Part shown: positions 1 to 8,389 of the stretch, piece after piece | Layout: the number at the start of each line of letters is the position of its first letter | Numbering within the stretch: position 1 is the stretch's first letter | Assembly (NCBI GenBank): GCA_964584255.1 | Contig: CAZOZM010000001.1 | Coordinates: forward strand, 124,001-188,000 | DNA from: UBA3775 sp964584255 | GTDB lineage: Bacteria > Bacillota > Clostridia > Lachnospirales > Lachnospiraceae | DNA length: 64,000 nt | Reading direction: 5' to 3' | Made by a program: the position numbers and the translations under genes | The notes under the pieces: generated by a model | The model's database searches: none | Told to the model about the DNA's origin: nothing | Seen by the model: only the letters and a program-made list of their open reading frames with translations

Positions 1-1
1 A

Positions 2-1024
2 AAAGCAAGAGAAGATGCTGATAAAAAAGCAAAGGATATCGTTATCAATGCGATTCAGCGATGTGCGGCGGATTATGTTACTGAAGCAACCATTTCAGTT
101 GTACAACTTCCTAATGATGAAATGAAAGGCCGAATAATCGGTAGAGAAGGTCGTAATATCCGTACGATTGAAACTCTTACAGGTGTAGATTTAATAATTG
201 ATGATACGCCTGAAGCAGTAATACTTTCATGTCATGATCCTATTAGAAGGGAAATTGCAAGAATTGCTCTTGAGAGACTTATCATTGATGGACGTATTCA
301 TCCTACCAGAATTGAAGAAATGGTTGAAAAGGCTCAAAAAGAAGTTGATTCCGTTATAAGAGAAGAAGGTGAGGCTGCTGTAATTAAGACAGGAGTTCAC
401 GGACTTCATCCTGAATTAATTAAACTGCTCGGTCGAATGAAATTCCGTACAAGTTACGGCCAGAATGCTCTCAAGCATTCAATTGAAGTTTCAATTTTAT
501 CAGGCCTTATTGCTTCAGAAATGGGACAGGATGTGAGAATTGCAAAAAGAGCCGGACTTCTTCATGATATCGGTAAGTCAGTCGATCATGAAGTGGAAGG
601 AACTCATGTTCAGATTGGTGTTGATTTATGTAAAAAATATAAAGAATCAGCAATTGTACTTAATGCAATTGAAGCTCATCATGGAGACGTTGAATTTGGT
701 TCTTTAATTGCATGTATAGTTCAGGCAGCTGATACAATTTCAGCAGCAAGACCTGGTGCAAGAAGAGAATCACTTGAGACATATACAAACAGATTAACAC
801 AGTTAGAAGATATAGCCAACAGCTTTAAAGGAGTTGAAAAGTCATTTGCAATTCAGGCAGGTCGTGAAGTAAGAGTCATGGTTTTACCTGAGCAGGTAAG
901 TGATGATGAGATGGTTCTTCTTGGCAGAGAATTAGCACAGAAAATTGAAAACGAACTGGAATATCCGGGTCAAATCAAGGTAAGTCTGATTAGAGAGTCA
1001 AGAGTAACTGATATTGCAAAATAA
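2..1024 (+). CDS. rny: Ribonuclease Y, 3' part (5' end outside window)
   Basis: RNase Y is a membrane-anchored endoribonuclease that starts mRNA decay in Bacillota. The reading frame is open from base 2, so the N-terminal membrane anchor and coiled coil lie upstream of the window. Visible are the KH-domain RNA-binding motif (GRIIGREGRNIR) and then the HD phosphohydrolase domain with its metal-binding HD pair in LLHDIGKSVDHE and the downstream EAHHGDVE motif. The C-terminus is complete. An intrinsic terminator follows directly. The internal ATG at 122 is not the start, because conserved KH sequence precedes it in frame. Family assignment is secure. Confidence 0.96.
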   Translation, partial: KAREDADKKAKDIVINAIQRCAADYVTEATISVVQLPNDEMKGRIIGREGRNIRTIETLTGVDLIIDDTPEAVILSCHDPIRREIARIALERLIIDGRIHPTRIEEMVEKAQKEVDSVIREEGEAAVIKTGVHGLHPELIKLLGRMKFRTSYGQNALKHSIEVSILSGLIASEMGQDVRIAKRAGLLHDIGKSVDHEVEGTHVQIGVDLCKKYKESAIVLNAIEAHHGDVEFGSLIACIVQAADTISAARPGARRESLETYTNRLTQLEDIANSFKGVEKSFAIQAGREVRVMVLPEQVSDDEMVLLGRELAQKIENELEYPGQIKVSLIRESRVTDIAK

Positions 1025-1028
1025 TTTG

Positions 1029-1062
1029 TAGCTGTTCGTAGAAATACGGACAGCTATTTTTT
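1029..1062 (+). terminator. Intrinsic terminator after rny
   Basis: A 12-bp stem (1029-1040 with 1045-1056, one G-U pair) closes a GAAA tetraloop and is followed by six T residues. It sits 5 bases after the rny stop codon. Confidence 0.9.
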
Positions 1063-1102
1063 ATTGTCACATTTTTATCGTGTACATGTATACAATTTAA
1101 TG

Positions 1103-1131
1103 TTGATTTTTTATGATATATGGATTAAAAT
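1103..1131 (+). promoter_or_regulatory. Sigma-A type promoter for the aminotransferase operon
   Basis: TTGATT at 1103-1108 and TAAAAT at 1126-1131 are separated by exactly 17 bp. Transcription would start near 1138 and give a leader of about 120 nt before the aminotransferase. Confidence 0.6.
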
Positions 1132-1168
1132 ATAAATCGTATGGCTAAATATAGGAGCCAAAAGTATT

Positions 1169-1253
1169 TCACCGGTATTTTTAAGAGCTTTGATTTGTGC
1201 CGAAGCGACATAAATCAAAAAAGTCTGCCGGGTGATTCGCTTCGGAACGGAGG
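1169..1253 (+). promoter_or_regulatory. Structured 5' leader with competing helices next to the SD
   Basis: Three complementary sets can be read directly. (1) 1189-1199 pairs with 1209-1219 to give an 11-bp hairpin with one G-U pair. (2) The whole 9-nt loop, CCGAAGCGA at 1200-1208, is perfectly complementary to TCGCTTCGG at 1237-1245, which ends three bases before the SD (GGAGG, 1249-1253). (3) TCACCGG at 1169-1175 can pair around the hairpin with CCGGGTGA at 1228-1235. Loop pairing must be a partial pseudoknot or an alternative fold, since the loop has no spare bases. This resembles a translation-controlling leader or riboswitch, but I do not recognise a known class. Confidence 0.5.
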
Positions 1254-1259
1254 ATATAA

Positions 1260-2459
1260 ATGTCATTAACACTTTCTGAAAAAGCAAAAAAAGTAAAACC
1301 ATCTTCAACTCTTGCAATTACTGCTAAGGCAGGAGAACTTCGTGCACAGGGACACGATGTTGTAGGATTTGGTGCAGGAGAGCCGGATTTTTGTACTCCT
1401 GAAAATATTAAGAATGCTGCGAAAGAAGCAATAGATAACAACCAGACAAAATATACGGCTGCTTCAGGTATGCCTGCACTTAAAAAAGCCGTTTGTGATA
1501 AATTTAAGAGATTTAACGGTCTTGATTATGAGCCTTCTCAGGTCGTTATAAGCAATGGTGGAAAACATACATTAATGAATGTTTTTACAGCAATACTTAA
1601 TCCCGGAGATGAGGTAATAATACCGGCACCATATTGGCTCAGCTATCCTGAAATGGTAAAACTTGCAGACGGTGTTCCGGTATATGTAAAATGTGGGGTA
1701 GAGCAGAATTATAAAATCACTGCTAAGCAGCTCGCTGACGCATGTACGGAAAAAACAAAGGCATTTGTACTTACATCTCCAAGCAATCCGACAGGAATGA
1801 TGTATTCTAAAGAGGAACTTGAAGAAATTGCTAAGGTCATCATTGAAAAGGATATCTATGTTGTATCCGATGAAATTTACGAAAATCTTGTATATGACAA
1901 CAAGAAGGCTGTCAGCATTGCATCTTTAGGTGAAGAAATCTATAAGAGAACAATTACTTGCTGTGGTGTAGCTAAGGGCTATGCCATGACCGGCTGGAGA
2001 ATAGGTTATTGTGGTGCTCCTGCAGATGTTGCAAAGCTTATGAGCTCAGTTCAGTCACATCAGACATCCAACCCAAATACAATTGCTCAGGTTGCAACAA
2101 TTGAGGCTCTCAATGGCCCACAGGGTTCAATCGAAACAATGAGAGAAGAGTTTAATAAGAGAAGATGTGTTATGTTTGAAAGATTATCAGGCATGCCACA
2201 TATCAAAACAGTTAAGCCGGACGGAGCTTTCTACAGTTTTGTAGATGTTTCGGAAGTACTTGGTAAGAAGCACAATGATACTGTAATAGAAGATGTTTCT
2301 GTTCTTGCTAAAATTCTTATCGAGGAATATCTTGTAGCTGTTATTCCATGTACCGATTTCGGTTTCTCGGATCATATAAGACTTTCGTATGCAATAAGTC
2401 TTGAACAGATAAATAAAGGACTTGACAGAATCGAAAAGTTCCTTAATACAGTTGCATAA
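1260..2459 (+). CDS. Pyridoxal-phosphate aminotransferase, aspartate aminotransferase type (class I)
   Basis: A 399-residue fold-type I aminotransferase of the AspB/PatA group, cytosolic, expected to interconvert aspartate/glutamate and their keto acids. Visible landmarks are GAGEPDF near residue 39, the SPSNPTG cofactor motif at about 173, SDEIY with Asp204 that contacts the pyridine nitrogen, and VAKGYAMTGWR with the Schiff-base Lys239. The carboxylate-binding arginine is in DHIRLSYA near the C-terminus. GGAGG at 1249-1253 supports the ATG at 1260. The leader carries competing secondary structures, so translation may be regulated. The NUDIX gene follows almost at once, suggesting one transcript. 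Exact substrate preference (Asp, aromatic or other) cannot be read from sequence. Confidence 0.9.
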   Translation: MSLTLSEKAKKVKPSSTLAITAKAGELRAQGHDVVGFGAGEPDFCTPENIKNAAKEAIDNNQTKYTAASGMPALKKAVCDKFKRFNGLDYEPSQVVISNGGKHTLMNVFTAILNPGDEVIIPAPYWLSYPEMVKLADGVPVYVKCGVEQNYKITAKQLADACTEKTKAFVLTSPSNPTGMMYSKEELEEIAKVIIEKDIYVVSDEIYENLVYDNKKAVSIASLGEEIYKRTITCCGVAKGYAMTGWRIGYCGAPADVAKLMSSVQSHQTSNPNTIAQVATIEALNGPQGSIETMREEFNKRRCVMFERLSGMPHIKTVKPDGAFYSFVDVSEVLGKKHNDTVIEDVSVLAKILIEEYLVAVIPCTDFGFSDHIRLSYAISLEQINKGLDRIEKFLNTVA

Positions 2460-2471
2460 TTGGAGGCCGTT

Positions 2472-3014
2472 ATGGACAATGAATACAAGCGCATAAACAG
2501 AGAACTGGTACATCAGGGAGCGATTGTCGGCTTCTATAAGGATACAATGCAGCTTGGTGACGGCTCGGTACATTATTGGGATTTTATTAAACATCCAGGG
2601 GCAGCCGCTGTTGTACCTGTTGATAATGATGGCAGAATAATCATGGTGAGGCAGTACAGAAACGCCCTTAACAGGTATACTATTGAACTTCCGGCCGGAG
2701 GTAAGAATCCTGATGAGGATTATGAAACCTGTGCAATGCGTGAATTGGAGGAAGAAACGGGTTACAAAGCAGGAAAGTGCGAACTTTTGACCGATATATA
2801 TACTACGGTAGCACTTATGGATGAAAGAATTCCGATTTATCTTGCAGAAGATCTTGTTCCAACCAAACAGCATTTGGATGAAGATGAATTTTTGAATGTT
2901 GAAAAATATGATTTAGATGAGCTTGTTCAGATGATTTTTGACTGCAGGATTCAGGATTCGAAAACAATATGCGGTCTTCTTGCATATAAAACAAAAATCT
3001 CATCAGGGAAATAA
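2472..3014 (+). CDS. NUDIX hydrolase, ADP-ribose pyrophosphatase type
   Basis: A 180-residue NUDIX enzyme that probably hydrolyses ADP-ribose to AMP and ribose 5-phosphate. The full Nudix box GX5EX7REUXEEXGU is present, running from Gly76 to Tyr98 with R90, E91, E94 and E95 as metal ligands. The preceding VPVDNDGRIIMVRQYRNA stretch is typical of the ADP-ribose pyrophosphatase subgroup. The ATG at 2472 is chosen because GGAGG lies at 2462-2466; an in-frame TTG at 2460 would use codons covering that SD and is rejected. It starts 12 bases after the aminotransferase stop and is likely co-transcribed with it. Confidence 0.9.
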   Translation: MDNEYKRINRELVHQGAIVGFYKDTMQLGDGSVHYWDFIKHPGAAAVVPVDNDGRIIMVRQYRNALNRYTIELPAGGKNPDEDYETCAMRELEEETGYKAGKCELLTDIYTTVALMDERIPIYLAEDLVPTKQHLDEDEFLNVEKYDLDELVQMIFDCRIQDSKTICGLLAYKTKISSGK

Positions 3015-3101
3015 TTTCTGTTTTTATATAATACGTCCGCGGAACGGATTCATTAATGCCTTATATATATAATATATCAGGTATATCGGGGGCATCTCGG
3101 A

Positions 3102-3120
3102 CATACCTATATAAAAAAGG
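3102..3120 (+). repeat. Direct repeat copy 1 ahead of small membrane protein
   Basis: CATACCTATATAAAAAAGG ends in the purine-rich ribosome-binding stretch for the gene at 3127. An 18/19 identical copy lies at 3650-3668 before the next gene. Confidence 0.6.
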
Positions 3121-3126
3121 CTAAAA

Positions 3127-3624
3127 ATGAACAGAATAAAACTTACAAAAGAACCGGAGAAAATACTGCCGGTTCTTTTTATTTTTGAAGCTGTTACACT
3201 TTTTTGTGTATTGCAAAATCTTTTTAAAGGACAGGTTACGGTTCAATCCGTTGTATTGCCAGGTATAACGGAAAATTTTCTGATTGTACCGGTGGTACAT
3301 ATTATACTCATGATATTTATACTTAAAGGAAAAGAGCGAAAAAGGAAAGCATACAGAATGTTAATGATATATACGGTATTAATTCTGTTGGCAACTCTTT
3401 CCTGTGCCAAATGGTACGGTTCTGTGGGTATAAATGGATTGTTAAAATCGTTTTTGGTATTTGTTCCCCTGTATTCATTTGTCTATAAAGCGTATAAGAA
3501 AGTGGTCTTTATAAAAAATGAAAAATGCAGCATAAAGGAACTTCTACATTCCATTTTACTTATTTTCATCGGATGCTCTCTTCAGTATATGTTTTCATAT
3601 GTTATAGTGCATTTTGATTTGTAG
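3127..3624 (+). CDS. Small polytopic membrane protein, unknown function
   Basis: A 165-residue protein I do not recognise. It has about five hydrophobic segments, around residues 15-32, 55-74, 80-100, 103-125 and 140-163. They are linked by short basic loops such as KGKERKRKAYR, which the positive-inside rule places in the cytoplasm. No catalytic motif is visible. The start at 3127 follows an AAAAAAGG ribosome-binding stretch. It lies between a NUDIX gene and a DD-carboxypeptidase gene, and the latter has a near-identical upstream 19-mer, so the two may share expression. Function unknown. Confidence 0.6.
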   Translation: MNRIKLTKEPEKILPVLFIFEAVTLFCVLQNLFKGQVTVQSVVLPGITENFLIVPVVHIILMIFILKGKERKRKAYRMLMIYTVLILLATLSCAKWYGSVGINGLLKSFLVFVPLYSFVYKAYKKVVFIKNEKCSIKELLHSILLIFIGCSLQYMFSYVIVHFDL

Positions 3625-3649
3625 AAATGAATTTTAGGCTTATAAAAAG

Positions 3650-3668
3650 CATATCTATATAAAAAAGG
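3650..3668 (+). repeat. Direct repeat copy 2 ahead of DD-carboxypeptidase
   Basis: CATATCTATATAAAAAAGG matches 3102-3120 at 18 of 19 positions and again provides the ribosome-binding purine stretch for the gene that follows. Confidence 0.6.
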
Positions 3669-3676
3669 TATTTGAT

Positions 3677-4858
3677 TTGAATAAGAAAATCATAATTGCA
3701 GTATCTATTCTTCTTCTTATTGTTACATCAATAAGATGTGATACGGCAAATTCAAAAACCATTTCTGTCTCAGGAACCGTTTTAACCGACAATTTTAAAA
3801 CTGATACCGAGTGTAACAGTTATGTTCTTATGGAAGCAAATACGGACATAATAGTAACGGGACGAAATATAAACGAAAGATTTGCACCTGCCAGCATAAC
3901 AAAAGTTATGTCGCTGATCCTGATTTACGAAGCATTGGATAATGAACAGATAACCTTTGATGATGTAGTAACAGTAAGCGATCACGCGGCATCAATGGGA
4001 GGCTCTCAGATTTTTTTGGAAAGCGGTGAACAGATGAAAGTTCGTGATCTGGTGAAAAGCATTATCATCTCAAGTGCAAATGATGCCTGTACGGCAATGG
4101 CGGAATATATTGGCGGTACAGAAGAGTCTTTTGTTGAAATGATGAATCAAAAAGCATCCGAGCTTGGACTTTTAAATACACATTTCGTAAACTGTTGCGG
4201 TTTGGATGCGGAAAATCATTATTCAAGTGCTTATGATATTGCTGTTATGTCATCATATCTGCTTAAAACATATCCAAGGGTTCAGGAGTATTCATTAACC
4301 TGGATGGATATCATTGTACATAAAACCCAAAAGGGCGAAAAAGAATTTGTATTAACGAATACCAATAAACTTTTAAAAACCTACCGGGGAATTACGGGAT
4401 TAAAAACAGGGTCAACCGGCGACTCGGGATATTCTTTAAGTGCAACAGCCGACAGAGATGGCACATTTTTCGTTGCTGTTGTATTGGGAGCCAAAACAAC
4501 TAAGGATAGATTTTCACTTGCCACAAATCTTTTAGATTATGGCTTTGCTAATTATAAAGTTATTTCTTTTGAGCCCGATGAAATTAGTTATAACATTGAT
4601 ATGAACGGCTTTGTAAAAAAACAATATAAATTTAAGCCTGAAAACACTGTATATTTGCTGGTTCCGACAGATGTAAACAAGTCAGATATATCATTTGAAA
4701 TGGCTGACAAAATAACTGAAAACGGCTTAGATTATGTTGTAAATTGTATTCTTAGCATTGATGATGAAGAAATCATTGAGGTTCCATTGTTTAATACGGA
4801 AATTATCGAACGTATTACGTTTAAATACTGTTTCTTAGAACTGATTAAATGTATTTAA
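3677..4858 (+). CDS. D-alanyl-D-alanine carboxypeptidase (DacF/PBP5-like, peptidase S11)
   Basis: A 393-residue penicillin-binding protein that would trim the terminal D-Ala from peptidoglycan stem peptides outside the membrane. All three active-site motifs are present: Ser73-x-x-Lys76 (SITK), Ser133-Ala-Asn135 and Lys243-Thr-Gly245. An N-terminal hydrophobic segment (residues 4-19) serves as signal peptide or anchor. The TTG start at 3677 follows AAAAAAGG at 3661-3668 and is the only initiator that keeps the signal sequence. The C-terminal part after residue 300 resembles the beta-rich PBP5 C-domain, but no clear membrane-binding amphipathic helix is visible. A paralogue lies at 9067. Confidence 0.88.
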   Translation: MNKKIIIAVSILLLIVTSIRCDTANSKTISVSGTVLTDNFKTDTECNSYVLMEANTDIIVTGRNINERFAPASITKVMSLILIYEALDNEQITFDDVVTVSDHAASMGGSQIFLESGEQMKVRDLVKSIIISSANDACTAMAEYIGGTEESFVEMMNQKASELGLLNTHFVNCCGLDAENHYSSAYDIAVMSSYLLKTYPRVQEYSLTWMDIIVHKTQKGEKEFVLTNTNKLLKTYRGITGLKTGSTGDSGYSLSATADRDGTFFVAVVLGAKTTKDRFSLATNLLDYGFANYKVISFEPDEISYNIDMNGFVKKQYKFKPENTVYLLVPTDVNKSDISFEMADKITENGLDYVVNCILSIDDEEIIEVPLFNTEIIERITFKYCFLELIKCI

Positions 4859-4877
4859 AATTTTTTTCTTCTTTCGC

Positions 4878-4906
4878 TTGACATAATTAATGTCGGGGAG
4901 TATTAT
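4878..4906 (+). promoter_or_regulatory. Consensus sigma-A promoter for the T-box/trpB transcript
   Basis: A perfect TTGACA at 4878-4883 and TATTAT at 4901-4906 are separated by 17 bp. The start site would be near 4912, at the beginning of the T-box leader. Confidence 0.85.
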
Positions 4907-4911
4907 AAACA

Positions 4912-5187
4912 CATACTTATAAACCGTTGAACGGGAAGAGTAACTGTTTGGAAGATTTTCAGAGAGCTGTCGTTGGTGTGAGTACAGTAATATGAAAAGC
5001 AGCGAATGGACCTGTGAGGGCGAACTGAAACCATTCTCATGGAAGTAGGGAAGACGTCATCTGCACGTTACAGCAGAGCATGTATGATTAGTACATGGCA
5101 GAGTGCATTCTATACGAATGAAGTTAGGTGGTACCGCAGAAATGGTTTATTCCTGTCCTATCAAAATATTGATAGGGCAGTTTTTTT
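4912..5187 (+). promoter_or_regulatory. T-box riboswitch, tryptophan specifier (UGG)
   Basis: The leader has the hallmarks of a T-box: an AGAGAG-x-GTTGGTGTGAG stem I region at about 4966-4990, and a specifier region GAATGGACC whose codon UGG at 5007-5009 reads Trp. The conserved T-box sequence AGGTGGTACCGCAGA is at 5126-5140. It ends in an intrinsic terminator, an 11-bp stem (CTGTCCTATCA with TGATAGGGCAG) followed by seven T residues. Uncharged tRNA-Trp should stabilise the antiterminator and turn on the tryptophan synthase beta-like gene downstream. The specifier and the gene product agree, which makes the assignment firm. Confidence 0.92.
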
Positions 5188-5215
5188 ATTTAGAAAGAAA
5201 GAGAGGTTTATTGCC

Positions 5216-6583
5216 ATGGAAAAAACAATTCCTTACAAAATTTATCTTGAAGAAAAGGAGATGCCTAAGCAGTGGTATAATGTCCGTGCTGACATGAAAA
5301 AGAAACCGGCTCCATTATTAAATCCGGCAACACATAAACCTGTTACCGTAGATGAGTTATCAGAAGTATTTTGCAGAGAACTCGCCATTCAGGAACTCGA
5401 TGAAACCACACCATATATCGACATACCTGAAGAAATCAGAGATTTCTATAAAATGTACAGACCATCTCCATTAGTAAGAGCATACTGTTTGGAAGAGAAA
5501 CTTCAGACACCGGCTCATATTTATTACAAATTTGAAGGAAATAATACATCCGGAAGCCACAAGCTTAATTCCGCAATTGCTCAGGCATATTATGCTAAGA
5601 AACAGGGATTAAAAGGTGTTACAACAGAAACCGGAGCCGGACAGTGGGGAACCGCTTTGTCCATGGCATGTTCATATTTTGATCTTGACTGTCAGGTTTA
5701 TATGGTTAAGTGTTCATACGAACAAAAGCCTTTCAGACGTGAAGTGATGAGAACATACGGAGCAAAAGTTACTCCATCACCTTCAATGACAACCGAGGTC
5801 GGAAAGAAGATAAATGCTGAATTTCCGGGAACAACAGGAAGTCTGGGATGCGCAATATCTGAAGCTGTTGAAGATGCAGGCTCTCAGGAAGGATACCGAT
5901 ATGTATTGGGATCGGTTCTTTCACAGGTGCTTCTCCATCAGTCAATAATCGGACTTGAAACAAAGTCTGCACTTGATAAATATGGCATTAAGGCTGATAT
6001 AATTATAGGATGTGCGGGAGGTGGTTCCAATATTGGAGGACTCATTTCACCATTTGCCGGCGAAATGCTGAGAGGGGAGGCAGACTACAAAATCATTGCT
6101 GTTGAACCTGCTTCATGTCCAAGCTTAACAAGAGGTGTATATGCATATGATTTCTGTGATACCGGTAAAGTTTGTCCACTTCAGAAAATGTATACTCTCG
6201 GAAGCGGATTTATTCCTTCAGCAAGTCATGCGGGCGGACTCAGATACCATGGTATGAGTTCGGTAGTTTCAGAACTTTATGATCAGGGACTTATAGAGGC
6301 AAGAAGTGTTGAACAGACAGAAGTATTTAATGCGGCAACAACCTTTGCACGTGTTGAAGGTATTCTGCCTGCACCTGAAAGCAGTCATGCAATTAAGATT
6401 GCAATAGATGAGGCAATGAAATGTAAGGAAACCGGCGAAGAAAAGAATATTGTATTTGGTCTCACAGGAACCGGATACTTTGATATGTTCGCATACCAGC
6501 GTTTTAATGATGGCGAAATGTCAGATTACATTCCAAGTGATGAAGAACTTTCAGCTGCTATAGCTAAACTGCCTGAAATCTAA
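5216..6583 (+). CDS. trpB: TrpB2-type tryptophan synthase beta chain (stand-alone)
   Basis: A 455-residue PLP enzyme that joins indole and L-serine to form tryptophan. It belongs to the TrpB2 branch, indicated by its length and by an N-terminal extension (residues 1-80) longer than in TrpB1. The PLP lysine lies in NTSGSHKLNSA, the ETGAGQWG catalytic segment follows at about residue 140, and the glycine-rich phosphate loop is GCAGGGSNIGG. The ATG at 5216 follows GAGAGG; a longer in-frame reading back to 5039 would run through the T-box and is rejected. No trpA or other trp gene is adjacent, which suggests use of free indole or partnering in trans. Expression is controlled by the Trp T-box, and a terminator follows. 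Confidence 0.93.
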   Translation: MEKTIPYKIYLEEKEMPKQWYNVRADMKKKPAPLLNPATHKPVTVDELSEVFCRELAIQELDETTPYIDIPEEIRDFYKMYRPSPLVRAYCLEEKLQTPAHIYYKFEGNNTSGSHKLNSAIAQAYYAKKQGLKGVTTETGAGQWGTALSMACSYFDLDCQVYMVKCSYEQKPFRREVMRTYGAKVTPSPSMTTEVGKKINAEFPGTTGSLGCAISEAVEDAGSQEGYRYVLGSVLSQVLLHQSIIGLETKSALDKYGIKADIIIGCAGGGSNIGGLISPFAGEMLRGEADYKIIAVEPASCPSLTRGVYAYDFCDTGKVCPLQKMYTLGSGFIPSASHAGGLRYHGMSSVVSELYDQGLIEARSVEQTEVFNAATTFARVEGILPAPESSHAIKIAIDEAMKCKETGEEKNIVFGLTGTGYFDMFAYQRFNDGEMSDYIPSDEELSAAIAKLPEI

Positions 6584-6602
6584 AAATCAGAGATTAATAA
6601 AG

Positions 6603-6647
6603 ACAGATGACGGAGTTTGTTAAAAGGACTCCTCATCTGTTTTTTTG
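6603..6647 (+). terminator. Intrinsic terminator after trpB
   Basis: ACAGATGA at 6603-6610 pairs with TCATCTGT at 6633-6640, extended by inner GAGT/ACTC pairing, followed by a run of eight T. Confidence 0.9.
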
Positions 6648-6716
6648 TCAAAAATCAATAGACTTATTTAAGGTAAAATGATATTATAATATGAGGATTT
6701 CTTTGGAAGGTGAAAC

Positions 6717-7550
6717 ATGAAATTGCTTTTATGTATATGTCTTACTTTAATGGTTCTTATAACGATTCATATAATTTATGAACTTAAGAATCTTGAAGTA
6801 ACACATGTTAATATAAAAACAGATAAAAAAGTTAATATCAGATTGGCACTTGTTTCTGATCTTCATGATTTTGATTATAAAGGAAAGAAAAAACTTGTCA
6901 CTTTAATTCTGAGAGAAAAAGCCGATGCTGTATGTATTCCGGGAGACGGTATAGTCGCAGACAGTTGTAAATTTGAAAACTTCCTCAAATTTATAAAAGA
7001 ACTTGATGAAGCGAATATACCTGTATTTATGTCCCTTGGAAATCATGAGTTGAAATTAAAACGGGATTTCAGGGAAAAATCTAATCTGCTGAAGAAAAAC
7101 CTTGAAATGTATAATGTAAAAATACTTGATAATGCTTCGTTTTCCGTTGATAATGTTTGCTTTAGCGGATATACTAATCCTTTAAAGCAGTACTCAAAAT
7201 TCAAAAAAACATACAAGCTCGAATTTGATGAATTTGTTTCGGAATCAAATATACGTCCCGACCCGGAAAAGTATAACATTTTGCTTGCTCATAATCCCAT
7301 TTACTTTGATATTTATCAAAAATGGGGTGCAGATCTTGTTTTATCAGGACATCTTCACGGAGGAATTATAAGATTACCTTTTGTTGGCGGTCTTTTATCC
7401 CCTCAGACATTTTTCAGAGGTCGTTACGATTCCGGTGAGTATAAGAATGATAAAAGTGTAATGTATATTTCAAGAGGTTTGGGAGTTCATTCCATACCAA
7501 TTCGTTTTATGAACAGACCGGAGCTTTCCATTATAGAAGTTAATGGTTAA
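6717..7550 (+). CDS. Metallophosphoesterase (YkuE/YaeI-like)
   Basis: A 277-residue calcineurin-type metallophosphoesterase. Metal-binding motifs are visible in order: D48-x-H50 (SDLHDF), GDG at 76-78 (the usual GD), GNH at 108-110, LAHNP, and GHLHGG. One N-terminal hydrophobic helix (residues 2-20) anchors it to the membrane with the catalytic domain probably outside, as in YkuE-type enzymes. Substrate is unknown; relatives include UDP-diacylglucosamine pyrophosphatase-like and lipid/cell-wall phosphodiesterases. It overlaps the raw scpA frame but not the true scpA start. Confidence 0.85.
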   Translation: MKLLLCICLTLMVLITIHIIYELKNLEVTHVNIKTDKKVNIRLALVSDLHDFDYKGKKKLVTLILREKADAVCIPGDGIVADSCKFENFLKFIKELDEANIPVFMSLGNHELKLKRDFREKSNLLKKNLEMYNVKILDNASFSVDNVCFSGYTNPLKQYSKFKKTYKLEFDEFVSESNIRPDPEKYNILLAHNPIYFDIYQKWGADLVLSGHLHGGIIRLPFVGGLLSPQTFFRGRYDSGEYKNDKSVMYISRGLGVHSIPIRFMNRPELSIIEVNG

Positions 7551-7575
7551 GACAGAGACTAAATCAGGAGGAAAA

Positions 7576-8352
7576 ATGAATTCAATACCTGTTAAACTTG
7601 AAGTTTTTGAAGGACCTTTGGATTTGCTTCTTCATTTAATAGAAAAGAATAAAGTCGATATATATGACATTCCCATTGCTTTAATCACGGATCAGTATAT
7701 CGAGTATATTGAAGTCATGAAAGATGATCATATGGAAATCATGAGTGACTTTTTGGTAATGGCCGCAACGCTGATAAGAATAAAGTCACAAATGCTGCTT
7801 CCGAAACATGAAGAAAATGAAGAGGAAGATGAGGATCCAAGAACAGAACTTGTTGAAAGACTGATTGAATACAAAATGTTTAAATACGTTTCAAGGGAAC
7901 TTAAAGACATGAGTATTCAGGCTTCGAAGCGTATATATCGTGAGGAAAAATTGCCGGAAGAGGTTTTATGCTTCAAAGAAGAAGTGAAGGCAGAGGACGT
8001 AATCGGGGATACAACTTTAGAACTGCTTAGCAATATTTTTAAAGATGTAATGAAGAGAAATGCAAATAAGCTTGATCCGATAAGAAGTAATTTTGGAAAA
8101 ATCCAAAAGGAGGAAGTTAATTTTACAGAAAAAGTCCTCAGAATACAGGAGTATGGAATAAAGCACAAAAAATGCAGTTTTCGTAAACTCCTAGACAATA
8201 CAAAAAGTAAGGTTGAGATAATAGTTACCTTTTTAGGTATTCTAGAACTTATAAAAATGGGAAGAGTAACCATCGAGCAGGACGGAATTTTTCAGGATAT
8301 AGAGGTTTCATTTCTTGCTGATGATGTCGTAGCCGTAGAACAGTATTTTTAG
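7576..8352 (+). CDS. scpA: Segregation and condensation protein A
   Basis: A 258-residue kleisin that bridges the SMC ATPase heads of bacterial condensin, needed for chromosome compaction and segregation. The N-terminal signature VKLEVFEGPLDLLLHLIEKNKVDIYDIPI is plain (cited in pieces: FEGPLDLLLHLI and DIYDIPIA). An acidic linker EENEEEDEDP sits near residue 75, and a winged-helix C-terminus ends in DDVVAVEQYF. The ATG at 7576 has a strong SD (AGGAGG) just upstream; the in-frame ATG at 7543 has none. The partner scpB follows after 37 bases, so they are an operon. Confidence 0.95.
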   Translation: MNSIPVKLEVFEGPLDLLLHLIEKNKVDIYDIPIALITDQYIEYIEVMKDDHMEIMSDFLVMAATLIRIKSQMLLPKHEENEEEDEDPRTELVERLIEYKMFKYVSRELKDMSIQASKRIYREEKLPEEVLCFKEEVKAEDVIGDTTLELLSNIFKDVMKRNANKLDPIRSNFGKIQKEEVNFTEKVLRIQEYGIKHKKCSFRKLLDNTKSKVEIIVTFLGILELIKMGRVTIEQDGIFQDIEVSFLADDVVAVEQYF

Positions 8353-8389
8353 AATAAAGATATCTGTCCGGGTATTCACGGAGGTTTTT

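Noticed and set aside
2187..2873. 228-codon antisense frame across the aminotransferase and NUDIX genes
   Set aside because: Both sense genes have full family motifs; the antisense product is low in recognisable structure and has no SD.
5039..5215. N-terminal extension of the tryptophan synthase beta chain
   Set aside because: These codons cover the T-box and its terminator; ATG 5216 has its own SD and fits the family start.
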